This document shows, piece after piece, positions 11,340-20,775 of a stretch of DNA of 64,000 nt (within the stretch, counting starts at the first letter, position 1; each line of letters starts with the position of its first letter). Location of the stretch: contig JAYESD010000004.1 of NCBI GenBank assembly GCA_036927565.1, positions 66,462,933 to 66,526,932 on the forward strand, written 5' to 3'. The stretch is from Tuctoria greenei (Eukaryota; Streptophyta; Magnoliopsida; Poales; Poaceae). The position numbers were made by a program, and so were the translations under genes. Under the pieces are notes generated by a model, which worked only from the letters and a program-made list of their open reading frames with translations, had not been told where the DNA came from and searched no databases.

Positions 11340-12044
11340 CACCATGGTGTTCATCAGGCCCGTGGAAGGCGGTTTCTGCGGCCGTCGTCCGGTGACCAGA
11401 TCCGTCCCTCGAGCGGTACTTTCTGGTCTGTCATGCCCCCATGCAGGTACAGCTGGCCAGGACGGCACGTCGGGACACATCCTGGCCCAGTCAGCCCCTC
11501 CAGCACCACCTGCTGCAAGCCTGGAGAGCGATCTGGCAGCGGCCAGAGCTTTTCTCCATCACCCACCGTCGTTGAACGCTTCCCAGGGAGTGGCTCTGCA
11601 TTGGGTCCAAGACATCGACCACTTCGTTGTCGCGGCCATCAATTCCCCCAATAGGGGAAGGTGTCAGATGTCACTATAACGCACGCCGTCCATCGGCCAT
11701 CACACTGCCGACTCCAGATCTACCAGGCCTACCAGCACTGGTAAGATCCCCACAGAGGACCTTAGGGCATAGCATGAACATTGTCAGGCTCAGTTGGATG
11801 GCCGCGACATCATTGAGCGGTAGCAAGAGAGACGGTGCAACCTTGACACCGAGTACGGGCCTCGAGGGCTTGAGCAGGAGGAGTCCTCCGTCTAAGGAGC
11901 ACCTCGGGTAAACCCTCCACCGCCGCCATCAAACCAGGACAACGTTGGGTCGACTGCACCCCTACACTGCCCTGTACACCACATGCCGCAGCAGTTCTTG
12001 TTGCAATAGCAGGTCCCACAACAACCACACGTGGCGCAGCAAAC
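11340..12044 (+). pseudogene. Tat-1 gag, N-terminal region
   Basis: Leader and low-complexity, Gln/Pro-rich N-terminal gag sequence, ending in a Gln-rich run (about 11990-12040) into which the gag-only element inserted (TSD CAAAC, 12040-12044). Frames are broken by several stops. The gag resumes at 21675. Confidence 0.6.
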
Positions 12045-12957
12045 TGATAAGTAGTTTTGGACCCAATCTTCCGAAAGGTAATGGATAAGTCGATTGATGG
12101 AGATCTCGACGTTGATGATCTGAGGCTCTCGAGTAGAACACGAAAAACCCCTGCAATCACTACACCACCGATCCGTTGGTTATCAACCGTGCTGCACACG
12201 ATTGACCTCGCCAAGAAGGCTAATCCCTTCAAGTGCAACCGAGAACACAAGCAAGAACAAGGTAGATGCAATCTAAATTGCTAAGTTGGGGTCTCACAAA
12301 CCTATGAACGACAAAACTGTGTATAACAGATGAATCAAAGCAAAACCCAATTGTTTGTGGTGGCCACCATGGAGTATATATAGTTGGGAGGACGTCCAAA
12401 GGGGTTTTGTAGTTGTGACCTAACCCTAAGACACGAAAATAAGAGATGTAGACTTGATACAAGACCCAAATGGCCCAATACGGTGGTGCAACACCCTGAC
12501 AAATTCTGAACTCGGTTTGTTTTGATGATTTCCCTCAACTCCCTTGGAATTTTTATATGGGAACAGCAGCATTGTAAAGTTTATTTTCTCCCCTTTCCAT
12601 GCATATGTAGAACGTCCAAAACGGAGATCGTATGCGTCCTGGACGTTTGTTTTAGTGCAAACTGCTCCTGGACTCCGAGTTGGATACGATTTTAAGTTGC
12701 GCTCAGTTTCCATCTTCTTTTAATGTATTCTCTGGTCCTCCACGTCCCTAAGAATTTCTCCAAGTACTTCTTGAACCTCTCCATGGATCCTAATCGCAAT
12801 TAAATCATTAGGTAGCAATCTTTTCTCAAAAACATATAAGAAAACATATAAGAACGAGTTCACCTCTGAAATTAATTGTTGTGTGTGAACTCTATTGATT
12901 GCATCTTATTTGTTTAATGAAGTGTTGTTTGTATCCATAAAAGTGATGTCCTCATCA
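12045..12957 (-). repeat. 3' LTR of gag-only element
   Basis: On the minus strand it runs TGATGAGGACATCA ... CTTATCA, matching the partner at 20776-21674 nearly base for base apart from scattered substitutions and small indels. A TATA box (TATATATACT on the minus strand) is at about 12375-12383. A purine-rich PPT (AAGAAGGGGAGGA) adjoins at 12958-12970. Confidence 0.93.
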
Positions 12958-13007
12958 TCCTCCCCTTCTTGAATTGGAGTCATCCTCGAGTCAAGTTCAC
13001 AATCTCT

Positions 13008-13440
13008 CACTATGTAAGAAAGGCTCATACGAGACGTGCCCTAATGAAGAAGGGAGACGAACAAACTATGCATTTCCGCCATCGCGTCTCGCATTATGGT
13101 GGCATCAGAGACGGGCTTCAAGGTGCGTCGCTGATCGAACTAGGTGCTAGACACGCTCAAAAGAAGTGCGTCTCCTTTTTTGTGTCATAACAGACGTTCT
13201 TCACGGTGTCATTGGTGATGCTGCTGGTGTGCGTCGTCCGCCAACTTACAAGCGTTACAGGCCTTACAAAGAACGTCTCAGGTATATTGACTATCCGAGA
13301 CACTCTATTATGTAGCGCGTCGCAGATTCATTAACTTATGTGAGACGGGTTTTGTTGAAGCTTGTCTCGTTTATTCAGGTTATCCGAGACGCTCTCTGCC
13401 ACAGCTCATCACAGATTGTTTACAGACACTACTATTAGGA
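13008..13440. repeat. CACTA-2 left TIR and GAGACG subterminal repeats
   Basis: TIR followed by about a dozen GAGACG / CGTCTC units in both orientations, typical of CACTA subterminal protein-binding repeats. Confidence 0.88.
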
Positions 13441-13828
13441 CCTAGCCAGGATTTGGCAGCCGTATTACCAGTATCAACAACATACTATTCATGAACATAT
13501 GTATAGCCAAAATTATCACACGTTAAAGTATAATGACCAATCAAATATTACCAAAGTGTCAATTGTGGTTATCAAGTATACTAATTACACAACAAAGACT
13601 GGTCATCCTGATTACAATGTAACTAATTACACACATCATAACTGTAATCATATAATCCTATATACCGTAATGAAAATTCTCCCGATCAATGACTTCATCG
13701 ATGAGCCTTCATAGCCTCTAATGCTCCGACTGAGACATCCTAAATTCAATTGTAATAAACACAATAACAAATTGGTATACAATTGTAATAAACAAAGGAA
13801 CTGTTATTGAATGGAGAACAGAGCTTAC

Positions 13829-14086
13829 ATGTAGCACATGCTGTTGGTGAGCATCTTTAAGGCATCAGTAGAGAAATTGTTATCATAGTAAATGGCATGG
13901 TACTGAGCTGGTGTGCTTGTCCCCTAAAAAAACAAACAATTTACATTCCACTGATGCTTTTATAGACTAATATCAAAAACTCATGAGAGGACACCAATTA
14001 TCGCATAGGTACCTTGATTCCAGCATGGTTGCAGAGGTAGAAATCAAACTCAGTTGGATGGCAAATGCTAGTGTCAACCACAGTTC
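13829..14086 (-). pseudogene. AGO: Captured Argonaute PIWI-domain fragment (two exons)
   Basis: On the minus strand an exon at 14086-14013 (after a CTGCAG acceptor) encodes [19 protein letters not shown] followed by NHAGIK. A GT donor and an intron ending TTTTTTTAG follow. The next exon, 13923-13829, encodes GTSTPAQYHAIYYDNNF and then an LTNSMCY block before a GTAAGC donor. This is the C-terminal half of the PIWI domain, where canonical plant AGO1-like proteins read [36 protein letters not shown]. Intron positions match those expected of AGO genes. The following exon with the catalytic His block (YYAHLAAFRAR) is absent, and upstream domains (PAZ, MID) are missing. It is a captured fragment, not a working Argonaute. 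AGO1/AGO5-like ancestry is likely but unproven. Confidence 0.88.
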
Positions 14087-14229
14087 CTGCAGTTTCTAGG
14101 GTTTGCGAATCCGAATTTATTATACATTGATAGCCCATTACTTCTGCATTGGACATAAACTAGGTAGATGAATGTATACCGTAATGGAAATTCCCCCTTT
14201 GGATCAATGACTTCATTAACGATGAGCCT

Positions 14230-14660
14230 TCATTGGACATCCTGAAATTCAATAAAATCACTGGAATGGACGCTCTGAGGGCAGGATCGAGGCGGCGGCG
14301 TGCTCTGGGAAAGGGGACGCAACGGAGTGCTTTGGGACGAGCTGGCGGAGGCACTGGAGTGGCGGTTCCTCAACTCTTTGATGACAGCAGGTTGACGTGC
14401 TCTGGGGATAGGGAGAACATTTCCACTTATATGAAGGTGGCAGCAAGCTCATACCGATTACTGAGGTCGAGGTCGAGGCGGCGGCGTGCTCCGGGGACAG
14501 GAGACGAAGCAGCGTGCTTCAGCATGCTCAACTCTCTGATGATGAAGGTCGGGGTTGACAGCGGGGTAGCGGTCAACTTTGGCAGCGCGACAATGACTAA
14601 AAGTGAGTTGAGAAAGAGGCATGGCGGCGGCGTGCTCTGGATCGGTGGTTCATAGGTCGA
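14230..14660. repeat. GC-rich imperfect repeats in CACTA-2
   Basis: A block with GAGGCGGCGGCGTGCTC repeated at about 14289 and 14470, and partly at 14625, spaced about 180 bases, each followed by a CTCAACTCT(T/C)TGATGA box. It abuts the Argonaute fragment upstream (minus sense) and may act as a leader exon. Both strands show open frames, but none resembles a known protein. Confidence 0.5.
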
Positions 14661-14767
14661 GAGAGTGCAGGACAGCTAAATTTTTTTGCCAAATGTTGGG
14701 AGAGAGCGCGCGATGGACAAAAATTTTCAGCGTAAATGGGAGACGGGCAAATTTAAGGCGCATCTCT

Positions 14768-15241
14768 CATTATTTTGATGCCCCAGACACACCGGAGTGT
14801 CCTAGATGCGCCACGATTTGCTGAAGACAGGAACAACATCCAGGATGTTTCGGCGTGTCCAACTGGCAACTGTATGCAATGCCTTATATGATTGTTGCAT
14901 TGCGCTCAACTTTCCGAGGTGGGACAAAAATCTTTGGCATGAATCGGAGACGAGCTCAACCTAAGGCGCGTCTCGGATTTTGTTTTTCAGCGTAAATCGG
15001 AGACACGCCATTGTAAAGTGCGTCTCTCATTATTTTGTAGCCCTGGACACGCCCGAGTGTACTAGATGCGCCACGGTGTGCTGAAGCCGGCTTGGAACAA
15101 CATCCAAGACATTACGACGTGTCCAACTGGCAACTTTGCACAATGCCTTATATGTTCATTGCATTGCGATTACCTTTCTGAAGTGAGACAAAAGATCTTC
15201 AGCGTAAGTCGGAGACGTGCCACTGACAGGCGCGTCTCCCT
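14768..15241. repeat. About 260-base tandem duplication of GAGACG-type sequence
   Basis: Units at about 14768-14975 and 15029-15241 share CATTATTTTG, AGATGCGCCACG, TGTCCAACTGGCAACT and ATGCCTTATATG blocks and end in GGAGACG ... GCGTCTC. They resemble internalised subterminal repeats lying between the two captured genes. Confidence 0.7.
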
Positions 15242-15514
15242 TTTGCCGGATATCAGGTATCTGAGACGCGCCTTTCTAAAGTTCGTCTCTCATGCACTCT
15301 TCACATTGCCACTCGCACGACATCGTGAACCGTTGCAGGGATAAACAAACGCAATGACATTGCAATTCATGCATTAATTGGAATTCAGAGATAAACAAAA
15401 GCAAGGACATTATAATTCAGAGATAATTTGCAACTCAATGAATTTCATAGTTCATACATTGCGTGCCCTCTAAACTAATTTCAAATCTAAACTTATTCCT
15501 AAAGCTCCCATCGA

Positions 15515-16352
15515 TCAATCTAAACTATAACGTCCAGCTTGCTCCCGAACACGTCTCTTATATTGCCCTGGATACTAAAAATATTGGCATTCCTTAAATT
15601 GACAAATGCCGAAGGAGGAATGAATAACCTACGTTGGTCACTAACACAAAGTTACTAACCTTGATAAGTATATTATAACAACTATTTTTGACATCGGGCG
15701 CATTTGGCTGATGCAGCAAACGCTGAACTTCAAGTAGTATAGTTTTGATTGTAAAAGCAGTGCACCACCCCTATGAAATATCAATTTAAGCAACATAAGA
15801 AACAATTTCAAATAAGTTCGGCAACAAATACTAATTACATGAGCAAAATAGGTCTATCTTATAGTCTCTTGATAAAGAATCCCAATGCAGAGTGCTCCTG
15901 AGCGATGGACATTTGGGTGGAAGAAACCACATGGAAAGGCACATCTTGGAGGCAACAATGGATAGTCCTCTGAGAAGGAGATTGTCAGGGGGTAGTAACC
16001 ACCTTCCCAGTTAGTCTACAAAGGAAACTCATTAATAGGAGGACGATGGTTAAACTCATATTGTGCTTGTTCTTCATGACTTACCCCTTCTTTACCGGGG
16101 ACAATGCACTGCCACTTCAATAAATCTCCCGATTCAAGCTTTGCAGAGAAACCCTACGTAGAAAAATTGAAAATACAAAAAAAAAAACAAGACAGAAAAA
16201 CAAAACTCAAGTTAAGTTCATCAGGCCATTGTAGATCTACATATATACAACTATGCGACCGGTGTGCCATATGTACATACATGGGGATGATTCTTGTGCC
16301 ACGCCAAGCGCTCCTCCTTCAGTTGGCTGCGCACCAAGCCGATACCAGCCAT
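15515..16352 (-). pseudogene. SCE1: Captured SUMO-conjugating enzyme (SCE1/Ubc9-like E2), five exons
   Basis: Five exons on the minus strand: 16352-16281, 16153-16085, 16015-15863, 15770-15660, 15574-15515, giving 154 codons plus TGA without a stop or frameshift (plant SCE1 is about 160). Exon 1 has the ERLAWHKNHPH start; exon 3 has TNWEGGYYPL, the FFHPNV block and the active-site cysteine in SGALCIGIL; exon 4 has TIKTILLEVQRLL; exon 5 ends YKRRVREQ. Introns 1, 2 and 4 have GT/AG borders; the donor of intron 3 reads ATAAGA instead of GTAAGA, so splicing there should fail and read into a stop two codons on. Canonical SCE1 transfers SUMO from the E1 to lysines. The protein is much more diverged than plant SCE1 proteins usually are from one another. 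An in-frame upstream ATG (16442) would add 30 mostly Ser/Leu residues. It could derive from a divergent grass SCE1 paralogue. Confidence 0.93.
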
Positions 16353-16462
16353 GAATATTGACAATGATGAGGAGGACAGCGACGATGACGACGACGAGAA
16401 CAGCAGCGATGACGACGGCGAGGACGGCGACAACAACGACAATGGTGATGGCGAACAGAGGA
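16353..16462. repeat. GAC/GAT/GAG trinucleotide-rich tract
   Basis: Imperfect GAC/GAT/AAC repeats directly upstream of the SCE1-like start. On the minus strand one frame gives a Ser-rich N-terminal extension in frame with the E2; another gives a Val/Ile/Ala-rich stretch that looks like a membrane segment but is an artefact of the repeat. Confidence 0.7.
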
Positions 16463-16479
16463 GGCGGTCGCACTGGAGT

Positions 16480-16720
16480 TGGTCGATTAGTAATAAAGGA
16501 GCACTGGAGGCGAGACGAGAGAGATAAATGTGAGATGCGCGTTAAGTTGAAAAGTGTCTTCCATTGTCGAAGAGACGAGGGAGATAAATGCGAGACGCGC
16601 TATAACTAAGAGAGACGCGCGTTAATCTAACGAGCATCTTCCATTATCGAAAGAGAGACCCGTGACACGACGTCTGCAAAGAACTTAATTTCGATGGCAT
16701 GGTGCAGAGACGCATGCGAC
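16480..16720. repeat. GAGACG units between the E2-like gene and the third cargo ORF
   Basis: Several GAGACGCGC and GAGACGAG units lie between the two divergent cargo genes, where both promoters would be expected. Confidence 0.6.
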
Positions 16721-16930
16721 ATCCGTGCGCGACCTTTCATTTCCCCGAGGTGGTATCGATGCATCCCATCATTCCATTAATGCGCGGGAAACCAACCGCT
16801 CCATCAATGACTCCACGCAGACCTTATTTAAAACACGCCATCACAAGTGAGTTCTCCACAAGCGCGTCGCTCACTTTGAATCTCTTCTTTTCTTCGATCG
16901 TCTTCTCCACCCCGATGACCCAACACCACC

Positions 16931-17500
16931 ATGGCCGACCTTCCACCGCCAAGCCCGCCAAGAGAGCCACCCTGCAAGAAACTGTGATGCAGCTCCCCCG
17001 AGAGATTCAACAGCGAGCAGCGCCTCCTTATGGCGCAAGAGGCGTACAACAATACGTCTCGCGCCATGAGTTCCTTGGGTTTGGGTACCCTTACCCAGTT
17101 TATTGGAATGGGTACCATCGGCCACTACCTCTTCGCCATCACGGGAGTGGCCGATCGTATTGACATTCTGTTCGAGACGATGGCCTAGGTGCTTGGCCCC
17201 GAGAGCCGCAGAAACCTGTTGGAGGCGACGGAGAGCAACCTCGTTCACGGGGTTGCACCGCCGGTTCAGCTGGCGAAGCTTGAGCAGCTGGCGTAGCCGG
17301 CCCAGGCTCCTGTTGCACCAGTGCCGGAGTCACCACCGGAGGATGACGGCAAGGAGGAGGACGAGGAGGAGGAGGAGGAGGTGGAGGAGGAGGAGGAGGA
17401 GGAGGAGGAGGAGGAGGAGGAGGGGGGAGGAGGAGGAGGAGGAGGAGGAGGAGGAGGAGGAGTAGGAGTAGGAGTAGGAGTAGGATTTAGTTTTTCTTTG
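16931..17500 (+). pseudogene. Third cargo ORF of CACTA-2, unknown, acidic tail
   Basis: An ATG in a good context (CACCATGGCC) at 16931 opens a frame beginning MADLPPPSPPREPP. After an in-frame TGA it continues through ERFNSEQRLLMAQEAY and FIGMGTIGHYLFAITGVAD. Two more stops (TAG after FETMA and after LEQLA) precede PVPESPPEDDGKEED and a long Glu then Gly run encoded by a GGA repeat. The middle has a short hydrophobic helix. I do not recognise the family. With three in-frame stops it is decayed. A shift of one base gives a different, longer open frame from 16699 that I regard as a shadow. Confidence 0.55.
17355..17485. repeat. (GGA)n microsatellite
   Basis: About 40 near-perfect GGA/GAG units, passing into GGAGTA units at the end. 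It forms the acidic tail of the third cargo ORF. Confidence 0.95.
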
Positions 17501-17544
17501 TTGTTTTTAGTAGCTTCTGTTTTGTAAATATTGTTATCGAATGA

Positions 17545-17615
17545 ATTCCCTTGAATATTATCTTGTGTGTTCTTCAACTGTGTGAATATTATCTTGTGTG
17601 TTCTTCAACTGTGTG
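17545..17615. repeat. 31-base tandem duplication
   Basis: The segment TGAATATTATCTTGTGTGTT with its CTTCAACTGTG follow-up occurs twice head to tail, just after the probable 3' end of the third cargo ORF. Confidence 0.8.
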
Positions 17616-17739
17616 AATGAATGAATTTGTGGTGTCTTCATCGTGTTCGTCAGGTATCATAAGAAAGGATTTGATTATATTCAGGTATCAAGTGAGAATG
17701 TGCTCTGAGTTTAGTGATGTGTGATATCAACAGTGAACC

Positions 17740-18075
17740 GAAACAAAATGGAGAAATCACGAAGCTAAAGGTGACGTGAGGAATCAAAGACGCGCTTTCA
17801 ATAGAGAGTGTCTCTCTATTAGTAGAGGAGAGGGATACGTCGGTCATAGGAGACGTGTTGTGTTTTATGCCCGTATCCCGCTTTTCAGAGAGGATAGCGT
17901 GTCTCAGATACCAATTTAACTGAGACAGGCTTTGTTTTAATGCGTCTCCTTGTACTTTCAGCCGAGCCATGTCAGATCCTCGCTGAAGTGGGCTCGTCTC
18001 GCTTAACATTATCAGAGACGCCGCCTTTGAGCCTGTCGCCCATCTTTGTCTCCTATTTTGGTTTCTTACGTAGTG
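17740..18075. repeat. CACTA-2 right subterminal repeats and TIR
   Basis: GAGACG/CGTCTC units in both orientations, closing with TTTCTTACGTAGTG. Confidence 0.88.
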
Positions 18076-18078
18076 TCT

Positions 18079-19578
18079 CATGTCTTGGTCCAAATGTGCA
18101 ACGCCATCAAATCTTCTTGTATGCATGAAAGGAGGAGGCCAAGATGGTGGACGACATAGTGTACCATCTCGATCTTGTCCATCAAATAAGAGTGCACATT
18201 CACTTGAACCAGGATCCCAAACAAATAAATATTGTGCCATATTTGTAGGTGCAATGATAACATGCATGATCTCGTCATTCTCCCCTTCTTTATGACAAGT
18301 TGTCCCCGGCTTGCTCGTATGTGCAGCAAAAAGGCTTGCTTTGGGGATAGAATGAGCGCTGTCCATATTGCACAATCGCAGCGAACAATGCTTCTCTTTT
18401 ATTTGTTGTTCCTGCTGCAATGGAAAAATAATAGAAAAACATGACAAAGCATTATTAGCGCTAGTGCATTCATTTACTTTACGATGTTGTTGCAACAAAA
18501 AAGGAGTTTTCTCATTTGAACATACGTAAACTTTATGCACCATAAACACACCACTACGTTCATATTTTCCCGTGGCATGAAAATTATTTCTTTTCAACAA
18601 AGATAATACAGTTTTCAAAAATATTCTTCTCTGTATAGTATCTAGATCACAAAGATTGTCAAATTCAATATAAGCCAAGGTATTTAGATAAGACAACAAT
18701 TTCAGTTCATCATTTTCATAAGTAATGGAAATTAAACACTTAATATCAGAACATGTGGGTGATAACATATCAAACTCATTCACTTGTTCTAGCATAGGTA
18801 TGACAAAATTATCAACACCCAACTTCTCTTTATCACAAAGACTAGTAGGAAAATTATCTTGTGACAAAGGTAAATCTATAAAAACTTTCATAAGTTGGTG
18901 CTCTACAATGGTGTGATTGGTTGAAAAATTCAGCACATCCAAAAACTTCTCACCTTTTGTATTTGCAGAATGTAGTGCCTTACCTTTATCCTTATTTTCA
19001 GCAGTGATTTTGAGTGCATTATGAGTTGATCCATCTAAAATTTCACAAGTGTTGTCAAAAAACTCATTCTCTTTTGCATCATCTACATTATTTTCTATAT
19101 TGTCCTGCAAAACATTTGACACAAAAGGAGGTACAAAAAGAGATTTCTCCTCAAATTGATGCACATCATCTTTGCAATTAGATACGTTAGCAAAAGTTTC
19201 TCGCATATGAATTTTTATATCTTTCCATGTTCGAGGTTTTTCTGAATCACTTAAGTTGTTCCACCAACTTAATGCACAATCAACTAATGCACTAGCAATA
19301 TTCCTAATCTTTCTGCTTTCACACATACGACATTGTCCAAAAATTTTATCCATCTATATTTCCCAAGTAATATATCCATCATAACCAAAACTGTCATAAG
19401 AAGGAAGATATGGGATAATGTAATTACTTCTTTTGGAAAGAGTTATAATGGTGGTCCGAATGTCATGTGTAGCCTCGATTGGTGTTTGTTTCTTGGTGAG
19501 CAGCCCCATCATCGTCTTCATCATGTCAAGTAACTCAACATGTAGAGCACATTCATCATTCTCTCTTTTACCTGACAT
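18079..19578 (-). pseudogene. Gag plus unique ORF of the gag-only retrotransposon
   Basis: Starts MSGKRENDE at 19578; one TAG near 19354 separates the N-terminus from the main frame. The N-terminal third is a Gypsy capsid domain (ALVDCALSWWNNL, WKDIKIHMRETF). The rest is a long ORF (ENDELKLLSYLNTLAYIEFD, FMVHKVYVCSN blocks) seen, from memory, in several grass non-autonomous Gypsy elements in place of pol. The polyprotein tail (SRMTPIQEGEDDE) lies beyond CACTA-2 at about 13007-12960 and overlaps the PPT. CACTA-2 splits the last codons. No protease, RT, RNase H or integrase is present, so the element would depend on another Gypsy for mobilisation. Confidence 0.8.
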
Positions 19579-20763
19579 TGTTAGTAGCAAATAGAAGACA
19601 ATAAAAATATGTTATTCCTAACAACCACATATGACAATGGCAAGGTGAGAGTGGAGTTACACACTCTAAAGCATCTTACTACGCTCTTACAAGTGTTCTT
19701 ACCGACACTCCAGGTGGCAAACGGTGAACTGTATGAAGAAACCAATGAAGCGTGGTATGATTGAAAAGGTTTATCGATTCTGCTCAAGAGTAAGGTGTAG
19801 CTTGGATGGCACTTTATATGTTGCAAGGATTAGCAACAATGCAATCAGATAGTAAAGTTGAGTAAGTGTCCAAAGTACTTGTCAAAGTTGCTGGCCTGAA
19901 TGTGTTTCTAGTAGTTCAAGCTAGCAAGACATGTGACAAAACTAGATGACACAAAGAATGCAAGCACTTCTGTTTTTGTTGTTGTTTTTTTCTCCTTTTT
20001 TGTGCGGATTTTGTGTCTTGTTTTGCACTTGCCTTTTTCTTTTTTCTTCCTTTTTTTGAGAATGTGTTGCAAAAGAAGAACACAATAAAAAGCAATCCAA
20101 GAAATGTCGTGGGTCTGTCACAGATTTTCTGCTCAATCGTCTAAGGATAAATAGGCATACTTAGAGGCTCCAAGTAGAAAAACTTACAACAGAAATATTG
20201 TATATATATCTCTCCTCCTTAATTTTAATATATGGAAGAACTATTTTGGACAAGAACAATAGGAGATATTGCCCCCGAAACACAGACTGTTCAGAAATTC
20301 TAGGTCGAGAACAGATTCAGATCTAATGCACTTTTGACCATGATAAATCTATCTTCTGGAAAACCTATGAATACAAAAGTTGTAGAGAACTTCTTAAGAG
20401 TTCTAGAAAGTACAAGAAATCCAAATTCCAAGTTCATATGTTTGAGATATGATCAAAATACCAAACTAGACAGAGATGAATCTAATCTAGATGTGATGAT
20501 GCGATTCAAAGAGATGAATCGACACAATGCAAAGCTCAAAGTAAGACCAAAAACACTTTATAAACAAGCAATATAACTCAACCATGGACACAAACTCAAC
20601 ACAACCAAAATGTAAAAAAAAGTTCCAAAGGCCCAATGGTGGTTTGGACAAAGTGATGAATTGATCTATGAGCTACAAGTTTTTCGTGGCTTTTTGTGGA
20701 CTCTAGGTATGAAAACAAACTAATAGAATGGATAGATTAATTACATAACAGGAAACCTGGAAA
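19579..20763 (-). other. 5' leader of the gag-only element
   Basis: AT-rich, non-coding leader between PBS and gag. I see no ORF or structured element beyond simple A/T runs near 19980-20060. Confidence 0.6.
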
Positions 20764-20773
20764 TCTGATACCA
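20764..20773 (-). promoter_or_regulatory. Primer binding site of the gag-only element
   Basis: Minus strand TGGTATCAGA, two bases from the LTR end, continuing into CCAGGTTTCC; an initiator tRNA-Met type PBS. It fixes the minus orientation. Confidence 0.8.
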
Positions 20774-20775
20774 GT

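Larger units (their letters stand above)
13008..18075. mobile_element. CACTA-2: gene-capturing CACTA transposon
   Basis: Left TIR CACTATGTAAGAAAGGC at 13008; right TIR, read in reverse, CACTACGTAAGAAACC at 18075; 3-base TSD TCT at 13005-13007 and 18076-18078. Subterminal zones hold many GAGACG/CGTCTC units, unlike the TTTGCGACGG units of CACTA-1, so it is a different family. At 5068 bases it encodes no recognisable transposase. It carries a SUMO E2-like gene, an Argonaute fragment and a third ORF. It sits in the last codons of the gag-only element's ORF, which runs on when the insert is left out. Confidence 0.94.

Noticed and set aside
16237..16473. Val/Ile-rich membrane-like protein on the minus strand
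   Set aside because: It is the wrong frame of the GAC/GAT trinucleotide repeat upstream of the SUMO E2-like gene; the E2 frame is supported by homology and splice sites.
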